NCBI RefSeq assembly: GCF_000731095.1
Contig: NZ_JMTZ01000016.1
Coordinates: 1 to 59,137, forward strand
Source: Lysobacter antibioticus
GTDB taxonomy: Bacteria; Pseudomonadota; Gammaproteobacteria; Xanthomonadales; Xanthomonadaceae
Length of the DNA stretch: 59,137 nt
Reading direction: 5' to 3'
Shown here: piece after piece, positions 1 through 9,754 of the stretch
Layout: each line of letters opens with the position of its first letter
Numbering within the stretch: position 1 is the stretch's first letter
The notes under the pieces: generated by a model
The model's input: only the letters and a program-made list of their open reading frames with translations
Database searches by the model: none
What the model was told of the DNA's origin: nothing
Program-made: the position numbers and the translations under genes

Positions 1-102
1 TTTTGGGCTTAGCAAAAGAAAGTAACCCGGCCGCGTCAGCGGACGGAAGCTTTGCTATTGATGTTGCTTCACCGCTCTGTGATAACAAACACCGCAACGG
101 CA

Positions 103-361
103 AGCCACGCGGTCGCGGCTCGCGCCGCTCCTACCCTGTGGAGTTTCACTTCGATCAATAACGGCGTAGTTGCTGTCTCTGCGCGTTCCGTGGTCGCGGC
201 TTACGCCGCTCCTACAGGGACATCCGCCGATACGAGGCGAGACCGCAGCCACGCGGTCGCGGCTCGCGCCGCTCCTACCCTGTGGAGTTTCGCTTCGATC
301 AGTAACGGCGTAATTGCTGTCTCTGCGCGCCCCGTGGTCGCGGCTCCCGCCGCCCCTACCC
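103..361. repeat. Duplicated block of palindromic GTAGGAGCGGC-type repeats
   Basis: Two copies of a block of about 115 bp (103-217 and 247-361, offset 144 bp) lie head to tail with only a few differences. Each block holds two copies of a short element reading GGTCGCGGCTCGCGCCGC then TCCTAC; its reverse complement starts GTAGGAGCGGC. The same element recurs once near 39384-39412 in the opposite orientation. The arms GCGGC and GCCGC can pair, so each unit can form a hairpin. The block sits just downstream of the ankyrin gene stop, so it may also act in transcript termination or stability, but no T-tract is visible. Repeats of this kind are common between genes in Xanthomonadaceae; the function is unknown. 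Confidence 0.8.
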
Positions 362-389
362 CCACAGAAAACCCCTCGCGGCGAACCGC

Positions 390-3300
390 TCAGCCGCCCG
401 GGCCGCGCAGGAAGCGCGCCATCGACACGTTGCTGCCGTTGCCCGGCGCCGGCGGGGTGAACTCGGCGGCGATATCGATGAAGCCGCGCATCACCGCGAT
501 CTCGCGCGGGGTGCGGTTGAGGGCATCGCGCATGTCCGGGTTGGCGCCGTGGCGCATCAGGCGCTGCACCACACGCAACAAGCCGTGCAGCGCCGCCAGG
601 TGCAGCGGACCGAAACCGCGCGGGTCCTGCACGTCGAGCGAGGCGTCGTGATCGAGCAACAGTTCCAGGCCGGCGATCAGCACGTCTTCGTCGGCCGCGG
701 TGCCGGGTTCGGCGCGCGCGCCCAGCAGCAACAGTAACGGCGTCGCGCCGGCCGCGGACTGATCGGCATCGACGCCCGCCAGCAGCAAGGTGTCGAACAA
801 GGCCACCAGGCGGCTGCGCTCGCGCGCGGTGAAGCCGAACATCGCGGCGCAATGCAGGGCCATGCGGCCTTGCGCGTCGCGGGCATGGACGTCGGCGCCG
901 GCGGTCAGCAGACGCGCGGCGAGGTCGGTGAGGCCGAGCGCGCAGGCGACCATCAGCACGGTCAGGTCGCCGGGCAGGCGCTGTTCCAGCGAGGCGCCGG
1001 CGGCGACCAGGCGGTCGACGATTTCGGCATGGCGCATGCTGACCGCGGCCGACAGCGGGGTCGCACCGGAATGCGCGGCGAGCTGCGGGTCGGCGCCGCG
1101 CGCGAGCAGCAGGTCGACGACCGCGCGATGGCCGCCACCGGCGGCGCGCAGCAGCGCAGTGCAGCCCTGGCTGTCGAGCGCATCGACCGGCAGGCCGAGG
1201 TCGAGCAGGCGGCGCACCGCATCGGCGTCGCCGACGATGGCCGCGGCCGGGACGTCCTGCGCGTGCAGAGCGCGGCGCGGCAGGGCCCAGCCACGCCAAT
1301 CCAGCCAGTCGGCCAGATCGCGGCGGCCCGAGGACAGGGCCACGCCGAGCGGGGTCTGGCCGTCGGCGGCGAGCAGGTCGGGCGCGGCGCCGTTGGCGAC
1401 CAGGCGCTTGAGCATGCTCTCGCGGCCCAACGCGGCGGCCAGGTGCAGGGCGCTCATGCCGTGGCTGTCGCGGGTATTGAGGTCGACGCCGGCGGCGAGC
1501 AGGCGTTCGAGCAAACGCGACCAGCCCAAGCGCACCGCGATCGCCAGCGGCGGATCGCCGGCCGGGGTCGGCGAAAACACGTCGGCGCCGCGCTCGATCA
1601 GGTCGAGGGCGAACTGCTCCAGGCCGCGGGTGGCCTGATCGCCGGCCGAACAGGTCGCCAGGAAGCGGCCGAGGCCGCCGCGACCGGCCGGCGAGACGCC
1701 GTGGCGCAGCAAGGCCTGCAAGGCCGGCATCGCGGCCGGGGTCCGGTCGAGCAGGGCGAACACCACGGTGTCGCCGTTCGTGTCGCGCACGTTGACGTCG
1801 GCGCCCTGGCCGAGCAACCAGTCGATGCGTTCGGCCGAGGGGATCTGGCCGTCTTCTTCGTGCAACTGCGCGCCGAGCTCGCTCGGGCTCAGCAACTTGG
1901 CCAGGCCGGTCAGTTCGGCGGCGCGGCCTTCGCGTAGGCCGTCGCGCAGCAGCGCGGCCGGCATGCGGTCGACGATCACCCGCTCGCCCTCGCCGTCCTC
2001 GCTGTCGCCTTCGCCGCTGACCGCGGCCGGCAAGGGATAGGCGCGGTCGAGCGCGGCCACCAACGACCAGCGGCCGGCCTCGGCGGCGCGGTCGACCGCG
2101 CGCTTGCCGTGGCGGTCGCGCAGTTCCGGGTCGATACCGAGGTCGAGCAAGCGCACCACCAGCGGCGGCGAGGCGGTCTCGGCCTGGCAGGCCAGGATCA
2201 GGGCGCTGGCGCCGTCGGCATCGAGCGCCGCGGCTTCGGCCACGCCACCCTGCGGCAGGTGTTCGAGCAGGCGTTCGAGCACCGCCGGGCGCGCACCGCG
2301 CGCGGCTTCGAGCAGCGGCGTGCGCTGTTGGGTGTCGATCGCGCCGGCATCGGCGCCGGCGGCGAGCAAGGCAGTGACGATATCGAGGTGGCCGGCGAAC
2401 GCGGCCACGTGCAGGGCGCTGCGGCGCTGAACGTCGCGGGCGTCGATGCGCGCCTTGTGCTTGAGCAGCAATTGCACGCCGGCCGGATCGTCCTCGTCGC
2501 CGCCGGCCGCGGCCAGCAGCGCCGGGGCGCCGCCGGGCTGTTCGGTCTTGGCGCCGCGTTCGAGCAGGAACTTGGCCAGGCGCCAGTTGCCGCTGGCGCA
2601 GGCCACGCCGAGCGGGGAAAAGCCGTCGTGGTTGACCGGGTCGAGTTCGGCCTGGGCGTCGCGCAACAAGGCGGCGACGCCGGGGTCGGAACTGCGCGCG
2701 GCGTGGTGCAGCGGGGTGTTGCCTTCGTGATCGGCCAGGCGCGGGTCGGCGCCGTTGGCGAGCAGGGTCATGACCGCGTCGGGACGGCCGTGCCAGCTGT
2801 CGCGGGTGGCGGCCAGCAGCGGGGTCATGCCGGCGGTGGCGGCGTTCAGATCGACGCCGGCGCCGATCAGGGCGCGCAGCAGGCGCAGGTCGGGCAGCAC
2901 CGCGGCCAGCACCGGCAGGCTGCGGCGGTCGCGATCCTCGGCGGCCGGCAGCACGTTGACGTCGGCGCCGAGTTCGATCAGCTCCAGCGCGCGCTCGACC
3001 TTGCCGGCGCGCGCGGCCGCGTACAGGGCCGGCTCCAACGCTTCGTCGTCGCCGAGTTCGTCGACCTGGGTGACGGTGTCGAGTTCCGGGTCGAAATCGA
3101 CGCCGGGCAGGTAGTCGGCCGGGGCGATCCGCTGCAACAGCACGTGCAGGGCCGGCGAGACCAGGGCGAACACGACCGCCAGGGTCCAGCGCAGGCCATC
3201 GCTCAACAGGCCCGGCCAGGCCAGCACCAGGATCAGCCCGACCAGGCCGGCGACGATCGCCGCCACGCCGAGGCCGCGCCAGGCGCCGAGATCGAGATCG

Positions 3301-3731
3301 GGCAAGCGCGCCCATTGCGGCGCCAGCGCCGCACCTTCGCGCTCGGCCTCCTGCCACAGCGGCCACAGCCGCCACAGCGCCAGCAGCACCAGCCCGGCGA
3401 CCACGCTCAGGCCCAGCACCGCCAGCAGCGAGCCGCTCTGCAACAACGCGCTCAGCGGCCAGGCCACCAGCACCGCGGTGGCCGCGGTCGCGCCGCCCCA
3501 CAGCGTCGCCAGCACCGGCCATTCGCTGCGCCACTGCGGCGCGGCGTCGCGCCGCTGCCACAGGCGCGCGGCGATCGCGAACGCCGGCTGCGCCAGCGCG
3601 CCGCCGATCAGCGCCGCCAACGCACCGCCGACGCTGCCGCCGAAACCGGTCGCCAGGGCCAGCACCAGGCCGGCGGCGAGCGCAAGGGCGAGATCGCGGG
3701 ACGGGGCGCGCGGAGTCTGGGCGTCAGGCAT
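390..3731 (-). CDS. Membrane-anchored ankyrin-repeat protein (about 1113 aa)
   Basis: The N-terminal fifth (about residues 10-210) has several hydrophobic membrane-spanning segments. The rest is a long run of ankyrin repeats, recognisable by recurring G-x-TPL-x-AA, LL-x-x-GAD and N-x-x-D-x-x-G patterns, through to residue 1100. Ankyrin solenoids bind other proteins; with the membrane anchor this could scaffold a partner at the inner membrane, but no enzymatic domain is visible. The frame is open further upstream, but I chose the ATG at 3731 because it lies inside the end of ycgL (ATGCCTGA overlap, 8 bp), which suggests translational coupling. The gene ends at 390, beside the repeat block. The target is unknown. 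Repeat-rich sequence makes length variation between strains likely. Confidence 0.85.
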   Translation of the reverse strand: MPDAQTPRAPSRDLALALAAGLVLALATGFGGSVGGALAALIGGALAQPAFAIAARLWQRRDAAPQWRSEWPVLATLWGGATAATAVLVAWPLSALLQSGSLLAVLGLSVVAGLVLLALWRLWPLWQEAEREGAALAPQWARLPDLDLGAWRGLGVAAIVAGLVGLILVLAWPGLLSDGLRWTLAVVFALVSPALHVLLQRIAPADYLPGVDFDPELDTVTQVDELGDDEALEPALYAAARAGKVERALELIELGADVNVLPAAEDRDRRSLPVLAAVLPDLRLLRALIGAGVDLNAATAGMTPLLAATRDSWHGRPDAVMTLLANGADPRLADHEGNTPLHHAARSSDPGVAALLRDAQAELDPVNHDGFSPLGVACASGNWRLAKFLLERGAKTEQPGGAPALLAAAGGDEDDPAGVQLLLKHKARIDARDVQRRSALHVAAFAGHLDIVTALLAAGADAGAIDTQQRTPLLEAARGARPAVLERLLEHLPQGGVAEAAALDADGASALILACQAETASPPLVVRLLDLGIDPELRDRHGKRAVDRAAEAGRWSLVAALDRAYPLPAAVSGEGDSEDGEGERVIVDRMPAALLRDGLREGRAAELTGLAKLLSPSELGAQLHEEDGQIPSAERIDWLLGQGADVNVRDTNGDTVVFALLDRTPAAMPALQALLRHGVSPAGRGGLGRFLATCSAGDQATRGLEQFALDLIERGADVFSPTPAGDPPLAIAVRLGWSRLLERLLAAGVDLNTRDSHGMSALHLAAALGRESMLKRLVANGAAPDLLAADGQTPLGVALSSGRRDLADWLDWRGWALPRRALHAQDVPAAAIVGDADAVRRLLDLGLPVDALDSQGCTALLRAAGGGHRAVVDLLLARGADPQLAAHSGATPLSAAVSMRHAEIVDRLVAAGASLEQRLPGDLTVLMVACALGLTDLAARLLTAGADVHARDAQGRMALHCAAMFGFTARERSRLVALFDTLLLAGVDADQSAAGATPLLLLLGARAEPGTAADEDVLIAGLELLLDHDASLDVQDPRGFGPLHLAALHGLLRVVQRLMRHGANPDMRDALNRTPREIAVMRGFIDIAAEFTPPAPGNGSNVSMARFLRGPGG

Positions 3732-3981
3732 CGGGTGTCCGCGCCTCCTCGAGGGCCGGCGGGAACTGGAGATGGAAACCGCGCAGGCGCAGATTCTCCC
3801 GGACCGCCGCGGCATCGGCGCGGGCGAGTTTGCGTTCCGGGGTCAGCGCGGTTTCGAGCACGAATTGCAGGGTGCCCAGTTGATCGCGGACAGCGTCGGG
3901 CAAACGGGCGAAATCGTCGCGCTCGCTCAAAAACACATAGGTGTCTGCCTTGCGGAGACTTTTGTAAACGTAGGCTTGCAT
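3724..3981 (-). CDS. ycgL: YcgL domain protein
   Basis: An 85-aa protein that matches the small YcgL family: the start M-Q-A-Y-V-Y-K-S, the central [10 protein letters not shown] segment, and the end L-R[10 protein letters not shown] are typical. The family is conserved in gammaproteobacteria, but its biochemical role is not established. The reading frame continues upstream to an ATG at 4092, but the domain starts at the ATG at 3981, giving the usual length. The gene overlaps the ankyrin gene by 8 bp, so the two are probably co-transcribed. A -10-like TATGCT lies about 55 bases upstream on the minus strand. The linkage with an ankyrin membrane protein is unusual and its meaning is not clear. 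Confidence 0.85.
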   Translation of the reverse strand: MQAYVYKSLRKADTYVFLSERDDFARLPDAVRDQLGTLQFVLETALTPERKLARADAAAVRENLRLRGFHLQFPPALEEARTPDA

Positions 3982-4188
3982 TAGGGCGGGCGGGTACGGC
4001 CGGGGGACGGGTTTTTCTGCGCCGCAGATGTGATGTACAGCATACCCGCCCGTCCGGGTGTCGCGAACCTGGGCGTTCAGCGCCAGGCGCAAGCCGAAGT
4101 GTTAGGACCGCCCCGTCGACGATCCAGTCGTGCGGACGGCGGCCCCGATGGGCAGCGTCCCGGTCCTATCTGCGAACGCCGGGCCGCA

Positions 4189-5193
4189 TCAATGATACCC
4201 GGCGTCGGCGGCGATCTTGCCGCGGAACACGCGATACGACCAATACGTGTAGCCCAGGATCGCCGGCAGCAGCACCACCAGCCCGGCCAGCACGAAGCCC
4301 TGCGACGACGGCGGCGAGGCCGCATCCCAGATCGACAGCCCCGGCACGATGTTCGGCCAGATCCCCAGCACCAGGCCGAGGAAGCCGAGCACGAAGAACA
4401 ACAAGGCGTAGACGAAAGGCTGGGCGTCGTTGCCCTCGCGCATCACCGCGCGCCACAGGGCATAAGCGTTGCCGATCACCAGCAGCGGCACCGGGAACAG
4501 CCAGTAGAAATTCCCGCCCTCGAACCAGCGCGCCATGATCCGCGAATCCAGGAACGGCAGCCAGGCGCTGACCAGACCGATGAACACCGCCACCACCAAC
4601 ACCAGCGGCCGCGCCAGGGTGCGGGCGATCTGCTGCATGCGGCCGTCGGTCTTGAGGATCAGCCAGGTCGAACCGAGCAGCGCATAACCGAACACCACCG
4701 CCGCGCCGGTCAGCATCGAGAACGGGCTGAACCAGTCGAACACGCCGCCGACGTACTTGCCTTCCTGCATCGGCATGCCCTCGACGATCGCGCCGAGGAT
4801 CAAGCCTTGCGCGAAGGCGCAGAAGATCGAGCCCAGCGCGAACGCCGCGCCCCAGGCCGGCTTGGCGCGCCGCGCCTTGAACCGGAACTCGAAGGCGACG
4901 CCGCGGAACACCAGCGCAATCAGCATCAGCAACACCGGCAAGTACAGCGCCGACAGCACCAGCGCATACGCCTTCGGGAACGCGGCAAGCAGGCCGGCGC
5001 CGCCGAGCACCAGCCAGGTTTCGTTGCCGTCCCAGATCGGCGCGGCGGTATTCATCATGTGATCGAGCTGGCCTTCGTCCTCGGCGAACGGCGCCAGGAT
5101 GCCGAGGCCGAGCACGAAACCGTCGAGCAACACGTACATCAGCACGCCGAAGCCGATCACGCCGAACCAGATCACGGGCAGCCAGTATTCCAT
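4189..5193 (-). CDS. cydB: Cytochrome bd-type quinol oxidase subunit II (CioB/CydB)
   Basis: A 334-aa polytopic membrane protein starting M-E-Y-W-L-P-V-I-W-F with about eight or nine hydrophobic segments. The W-D-G-N-E-T-W motif (residues about 54-60) and the L-D-G-F-V-L-G segment near residue 24 are typical of CydB. It forms the second subunit of a bd-type terminal oxidase that oxidises quinol and reduces oxygen to water in the cytoplasmic membrane. It lies 63 bp downstream of cydA on the same strand and is surely in one operon with it. The length and the partner's short Q-loop fit the cyanide-insensitive (CIO) branch. No small CydX-type gene is recognisable after it. Confidence 0.95.
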   Translation of the reverse strand: MEYWLPVIWFGVIGFGVLMYVLLDGFVLGLGILAPFAEDEGQLDHMMNTAAPIWDGNETWLVLGGAGLLAAFPKAYALVLSALYLPVLLMLIALVFRGVAFEFRFKARRAKPAWGAAFALGSIFCAFAQGLILGAIVEGMPMQEGKYVGGVFDWFSPFSMLTGAAVVFGYALLGSTWLILKTDGRMQQIARTLARPLVLVVAVFIGLVSAWLPFLDSRIMARWFEGGNFYWLFPVPLLVIGNAYALWRAVMREGNDAQPFVYALLFFVLGFLGLVLGIWPNIVPGLSIWDAASPPSSQGFVLAGLVVLLPAILGYTYWSYRVFRGKIAADAGYH

Positions 5194-5256
5194 CGTCCTA
5201 CTCCATCGTGCTTTGCATGAGCGCGCGCGGCCTCGCCGGCGCGCACCGGGCCGCGC

Positions 5257-6672
5257 CTAGGCGCCGGCTTCGCTGGATTCGTCCGGCAACGACAACGGCC
5301 GCGCCGGGGTCTTCTCGCCCTGCTCGCTGCGCGGTGGCGGTTCGTGCGGATGCGGGCCCTTGCGGATCAGCTTGACCAGATAGCCGATGCCGGCGCCGAA
5401 CACGACGAAATAGACCACCGCGAACACGATCAGCGAGGTCATCACGCTGGCCGCCGCGATCGGGCTGACCGCATCGGCGGTGCGCAACAAGCCGTAGATC
5501 ACGTAGGGCTGGCGGCCGATCTCGACCACGTACCAACCCGACAGCAAGGCGACGAAACCGCTCAGGGTCAGCACGCGCCAGCCCCACAGCGCCGCGCGCG
5601 ATTGGTACAAACGCCCGCGCCACCACTGCCACAGCGAGAACAGCACCAGCAGCAGCATCGCCACGCCGAGCCCGACCATGATGCGGAAGGCGTAGAACAC
5701 CGGTTTCACCGGAGGCCGTTCGCTGGCCGGGACCGACTTCAGCGGCTGGATGTCGCCGTCGAGGGTGTGGGTGAGGATCAGGCTGCCGAGCTTCGGCACC
5801 GCGATTTCGAAGTCGTTGCGTTCGGCCTTTTCGTTCGGCACCGCGAACAGGATCAGCGGCACGCCTTCGCCGGGCGCGCCCGACTCCCAGTGCGCCTCCA
5901 TCGCCGCGACCTTGATCGGTTGGTGCTCGCGCACGTTCAAACCGTGCAGGTCGCCGACGAAGACCTGCGCCGGCACGGTGATCGCGGCGAAGATCACCGC
6001 TGCTTTGAGCATGCGCTTGCCGGCTTCGACGTGCACACCGCGCAGCAGATACGACGCGGCGACGCCGCCGATCACGAAGCAGGTGGTGATGAAGGCCGCC
6101 AGCACCATGTGCGCGAGGCGGTACGGGAACGAGGGGTTGAAGACGATCGCCCACCAGCTGTCGGGTTCGAACACGCCTTCGACGATCTTGTAGCCGGCCG
6201 GCGTCTGCATCCAGCTGTTGGCCGAGATGATCCAGAACGTCGAAATCAGCGTGCCCAGCGCGACCATGCAGGTGGCGAGGAAATGCATGCGTTCCTTGAC
6301 CCGGCTCCAGCCGAACAGCATCACGCCGAGGAAGGTCGCTTCGAGGAAGAACGCGGTCAGCACCTCGTAGGACAGCAGCGGACCGAGGATGTTGCCGGCC
6401 TGTTCGCTGAGCACCGCCCAGTTGGTGCCGAACTGGAAGCTCATGACGATGCCCGAGACCACGCCCATGCCGAACGACACAGCGAAGACCTTGGTCCAGA
6501 AGAAATACAGATCGCGCCAGAGCGTGTCGCGGGTGCGCAGCCAACGCCATTCGACGAAGGCCAGCCAACTGGCCAGGCCGATGGTGAAGGCCGGGAACAG
6601 GATGTGGAACGAGATCACGAAGCCGAACTGGATACGCGACAGCAGCAGGGCGTCCACGTGTATTGCCTCCAC
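5257..6672 (-). CDS. cydA: Cytochrome bd-type quinol oxidase subunit I, short Q-loop (CioA/CydA)
   Basis: A 471-aa membrane protein with the expected haem and proton-path residues: H23 (haem b595/d ligand in E. coli numbering H19), E103 and E111, H188 and M332 (haem b558 ligands), and K254 and E259 in the quinol-binding loop. The loop between the relevant helices is short, which places it in the CIO class. The conserved GRQPW segment reads GRQPY at 386-390. A GGAGG ribosome-binding site sits 8 bases before the ATG at 6672. The gene is followed by cydB. Such oxidases support respiration at low oxygen or in the presence of cyanide or other inhibitors of haem-copper oxidases. No convincing FNR/ANR site was found upstream. 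Confidence 0.95.
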   Translation of the reverse strand: MEAIHVDALLLSRIQFGFVISFHILFPAFTIGLASWLAFVEWRWLRTRDTLWRDLYFFWTKVFAVSFGMGVVSGIVMSFQFGTNWAVLSEQAGNILGPLLSYEVLTAFFLEATFLGVMLFGWSRVKERMHFLATCMVALGTLISTFWIISANSWMQTPAGYKIVEGVFEPDSWWAIVFNPSFPYRLAHMVLAAFITTCFVIGGVAASYLLRGVHVEAGKRMLKAAVIFAAITVPAQVFVGDLHGLNVREHQPIKVAAMEAHWESGAPGEGVPLILFAVPNEKAERNDFEIAVPKLGSLILTHTLDGDIQPLKSVPASERPPVKPVFYAFRIMVGLGVAMLLLVLFSLWQWWRGRLYQSRAALWGWRVLTLSGFVALLSGWYVVEIGRQPYVIYGLLRTADAVSPIAAASVMTSLIVFAVVYFVVFGAGIGYLVKLIRKGPHPHEPPPRSEQGEKTPARPLSLPDESSEAGA

Positions 6673-7227
6673 GGCGCCATACAGTGCGCCGGCCTGTTCA
6701 TCTTGCGCCGCAGCGTGGGCGCGGTAAACGCGGATTACGGCGATTTCGTCGAATCACATAAACCGCAAAGACGTGATCGCGACGTGTTGATGCGATCCGG
6801 GTACGGCGGCGCTGGCCACTGGCGACCGCGGCAAGAGCGCGTCGCCTCAAGGCCTCGATGAGATCGCGAACGCGCCTGCCGGGCCCGGGACTGCATCACG
6901 AAACCGCCCGAATCCGGCCGGCCTCGTGCGACAAAATGCGACACGCGGCCATGACGGACGCGTGGCCCCTGCGAAGGGCGATCCGCGCCGGTGCGGCGAC
7001 GCGAACGGCAATCTTTGCCGGCGCGGCGACGCGCCGGGGCCGGTTTCGGCAAAGCCGGCGAGCGGGCTCGGACAAGCCGCGAGAACGGGCCCGCCACGCC
7101 GCCGCCGATTCATCGGCCGCGACCCTCGCCGGACCGGCGATCATAGGCCTGGGCATGACCAACGGCCGGCCCGTCGGACGCTATCCGGCTGCTACCCTGC
7201 GCGGACTTTTGTCCCAGAGCCCGCTCG
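6673..7227. other. 555-bp divergent intergenic region, no gene recognised
   Basis: This stretch separates cydAB from a plus-strand S9 peptidase gene and must contain both promoters. A TACCCT hexamer at 7193-7198 is a possible -10 for the peptidase gene. The middle part holds two imperfect direct copies of a GCCGGYGCGGCGACGCG segment (near 6989 and 7018). Short open frames here are GC-rich shadows without ribosome-binding sites. I see no RNA gene. Confidence 0.5.
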
Positions 7228-9618
7228 ATGCGCCTTTCCTTCGTCACGCTCGCCGCGCTGCCTTGCGCGCTGTTCGCCTCCGCCGCCTTCGCCCAGGCCG
7301 CCGCGCCGCTGACCCTGGCCGACACCATGGCCAACCCGGACTGGATCGGAGCCCCGGTCGAACGCGCCTGGTGGAGTTGGGACGGCCAGCGCGTGCAGTA
7401 CCAGCTCAAGCGCGACGACTCGATCATCCGCGACACCTGGCAGGTCGGCGTCGCCGGCGGCACGCCGCTGCGGCTCGACGGCGCCGCGCGCAACGATCTC
7501 GACGGCGCCAATCCGGCCTACGACGCCCAGCGCACGCGCATGGCCTTCGTGCGTAACGGCGACATCTTCGTGCGCGACCTGCGCAGCGGCGCGCTGACCC
7601 AGGTCACCCGCAGCAACGACACCGAGTCGCGGCCGCAGTGGAGCCGCGACGGCAACCTGGTATTCCGCGTCGACAACCAGTGGTACCAGTGGCGTGCCGG
7701 CCAGGGCCTCAGCCAGACCGCCCAGGTCCGTGCCGAGAACGACCCGGCCAAGGCGCCGAAAGCCGACGACCTGCGCGAACGCCAGCTCGCCATGCTGCAG
7801 ACCCTGCGCGAGGACCGCGCCCAGCGCGAAGCCGCGCGCGAGCAGGACGACGCCTGGCGCCGCAGCGACGGCAGCCGCGCGCCGAAGCCGACCTATCTCG
7901 GCGACGACGTCGAGATCGTCGACAGCGCGCTGTCGCCCGATGCGCGCTGGCTGCTCGTCGTCACCCAGGCCAAGAAGGGCGATGCCGGCGCCGCCGGCAA
8001 GATGCCCAAGTACGTGACCGAGTCGGGCTACGAGGAATTCGAGGAAGTGCGCACCCGCGTCGGCCGCAACGAACCGCTGCCGCAGAAGCTGTGGCTGGTC
8101 GACGTTGCCAACGCCAAGGCCAGCGAACTCAAGTTCGGCGGCCTGCCCGGCATCGGCGAGGACCCGCTCGCGGCGCTGCGCAAGGCCGCCAAGAAGGACC
8201 CGCTGAAGGGCGAGCGCCCGGTCCGCATCGAGACCGACGGCGACGGCAGCGGCGTCTCGATCCGCTGGAGCGACGACGGCCGCCAGGCCGCGGTGCTGGT
8301 GCGCGCGATCGATAACAAGGACCGCTGGCTGGCCTCGGTCGACCTCGGCAAGGCCGCGCTGCAGCCCCGCCACCGCCTCACCGATGCGGCCTGGATCGGC
8401 TGGAACTTCAACGATTTCGGCTGGCTGCCCGACACCGGCAAGGGCGACGACGACCTGTGGCTGCTGTCGGAACAGAGCGGCTACTCGCACCTGTACGTCG
8501 CCAGCGGCGGCGGCGCGCCGCGCGCGATCACCTCCGGCCGCTGGGAAGTCTCCGAGCCGGAATTGAGCGCCGACGGCAAGACCTTCTTCTTCCTGTGCAA
8601 CCGCAAGTGGCCCGGCGACTACGAAGTCTGCGCGGTCGACCGCAACGGCGGCGCGGTGCGCGAAGTGACCGCGCTCGACGGCGTCGAAAACTTCATGCTC
8701 TCGCCCGACGGCCGCAAGGTGCTGGTGCGCCATTCCGACAGCTACACCCCGCCGCAGCTCGCCGTGGTCGACAGCAGCGGCGAGAACACCGTCGCCCTGA
8801 CCGACACGCGCAAGCCGGGCTTTCGCGAACGCGAGTGGATCCAGCCCGAGTACGTGCAGGTGCCGTCCAAGCACGGCGCCGGCACCGTCTGGGGCAAGTT
8901 CTACGGGCCGAAGAATTACGAGCCGGGCAAGAAGTACCCGATCGTGATGTTCGTGCACGGCGCCGGCTACCTGCAGAACGTCAGCGCGCGCTACCCGAAC
9001 TACTTCCGCGAGCAGATGTTCCACAACCTGCTGGTCCAGGAAGGCTATGTCGTGCTCGATCTCGACTACCGCGCCTCCGAAGGCTACGGCCGCGACTGGC
9101 GCACCGCGATCTACCGGCAGATGGGCCACCCGGAACTCGAGGATTATCTGGACGGCCTGGAATGGCTGATCGCCAACAAGCAGGGCGACCGCGACCGCGC
9201 CGGCATCTACGGCGGCTCCTACGGCGGCTTCATGACCTTCATGGCCCTGTTCCGCGAACCCGGCACCTTCAAGGCCGGCGCCGCGTTGCGCCCGGTCGCC
9301 GACTGGTCGCAGTACAACCACGAATACACCTCGAACATCCTCAACACCCCCGAGCTCGACCCGGAGGCCTACAAGAAGTCCTCGCCGATCGAATACGCCA
9401 GCGGCCTCAAGGATCACCTGCTGATCGCCCACGGCATGATCGACGACAACGTGTTCTTCAAGGACTCGGTGATGCTGAGCCAGCGCCTGATCGAGCTGCG
9501 CAAGGACAAGTGGGAACTCGCGCCCTACCCGATGGAGCGCCACAGCTTCGTGCGCGCCGACTCGTGGTACGACGAGTACCGCCGCATCCACGAGCTGTTC
9601 AATCGCACGTTGAAGTAG
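7228..9618 (+). CDS. Secreted S9 family prolyl oligopeptidase (DPP-IV-like)
   Basis: A 796-aa protein with a clear signal peptide (residues 1-22, ending A-F-A). An eight-bladed beta-propeller of the DPP-IV N-terminal type follows (about 40-530), then an alpha/beta-hydrolase domain (about 560-790). The catalytic triad is visible: S664 in GGSYGG, D739 in H-G-M-I-D-D-N, and H772 in M-E-R-H-S-F. Enzymes of this family cut after proline or alanine near the N-terminus of peptides, or act as acylaminoacyl peptidases; the exact specificity cannot be read from sequence. It is probably periplasmic or exported. It stands alone between cydAB and hemF and is followed by a strong hairpin. Two other S9 genes occur in this window. 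Confidence 0.92.
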   Translation: MRLSFVTLAALPCALFASAAFAQAAAPLTLADTMANPDWIGAPVERAWWSWDGQRVQYQLKRDDSIIRDTWQVGVAGGTPLRLDGAARNDLDGANPAYDAQRTRMAFVRNGDIFVRDLRSGALTQVTRSNDTESRPQWSRDGNLVFRVDNQWYQWRAGQGLSQTAQVRAENDPAKAPKADDLRERQLAMLQTLREDRAQREAAREQDDAWRRSDGSRAPKPTYLGDDVEIVDSALSPDARWLLVVTQAKKGDAGAAGKMPKYVTESGYEEFEEVRTRVGRNEPLPQKLWLVDVANAKASELKFGGLPGIGEDPLAALRKAAKKDPLKGERPVRIETDGDGSGVSIRWSDDGRQAAVLVRAIDNKDRWLASVDLGKAALQPRHRLTDAAWIGWNFNDFGWLPDTGKGDDDLWLLSEQSGYSHLYVASGGGAPRAITSGRWEVSEPELSADGKTFFFLCNRKWPGDYEVCAVDRNGGAVREVTALDGVENFMLSPDGRKVLVRHSDSYTPPQLAVVDSSGENTVALTDTRKPGFREREWIQPEYVQVPSKHGAGTVWGKFYGPKNYEPGKKYPIVMFVHGAGYLQNVSARYPNYFREQMFHNLLVQEGYVVLDLDYRASEGYGRDWRTAIYRQMGHPELEDYLDGLEWLIANKQGDRDRAGIYGGSYGGFMTFMALFREPGTFKAGAALRPVADWSQYNHEYTSNILNTPELDPEAYKKSSPIEYASGLKDHLLIAHGMIDDNVFFKDSVMLSQRLIELRKDKWELAPYPMERHSFVRADSWYDEYRRIHELFNRTLK

Positions 9619-9625
9619 CGCGGCC

Positions 9626-9653
9626 GGCGCGGGTCGTCGCCACGACCCGCGCC
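9626..9653 (+). terminator. Strong hairpin after the S9 peptidase gene
   Basis: A 12-bp perfect stem with a 4-nt loop (arms 9626-9637 and 9642-9653, arm sequence GGCGCGGGTCGT) lies 7 bp after the stop codon. There is no T-tract, so it may slow RNA polymerase or protect the 3' end rather than act as a classical intrinsic terminator. Confidence 0.5.
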
Positions 9654-9742
9654 CGCGCCGGCGGCCGCATCCGACCGTCACGGCCAATGGCCGGCTCGCA
9701 GCCTCGGGCAATCTGTCCAAGGCTTATCGCGCCCGGGCCCAC

Positions 9743-9748
9743 TACAAT
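9743..9748 (+). promoter_or_regulatory. -10 hexamer TACAAT placing hemF transcription start at its ATG
   Basis: TACAAT lies 6 bases before the hemF ATG at 9755, the usual distance from a -10 element to the transcription start. It implies a leaderless mRNA. No Shine-Dalgarno sequence is visible. The hexamer is in the loop of a 7-bp inverted repeat, GGGCCCA (9735-9741) and TGGGCCC (9748-9754). Confidence 0.45.
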
Positions 9749-9754
9749 GGGCCC

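Noticed and set aside
2109-4538. Very long plus-strand open frames over the ankyrin and YcgL genes
   Set aside because: Composition is Arg/Ala/Gly/Gln-rich as expected for the antisense of GC-rich genes; no domain, no ribosome-binding site, and they cover well-supported genes.
6781-6800. TTGATGCGATCC as a possible FNR/ANR site upstream of cydAB
   Set aside because: Only the left half fits; the spacing and right half (ATCAA) are absent.
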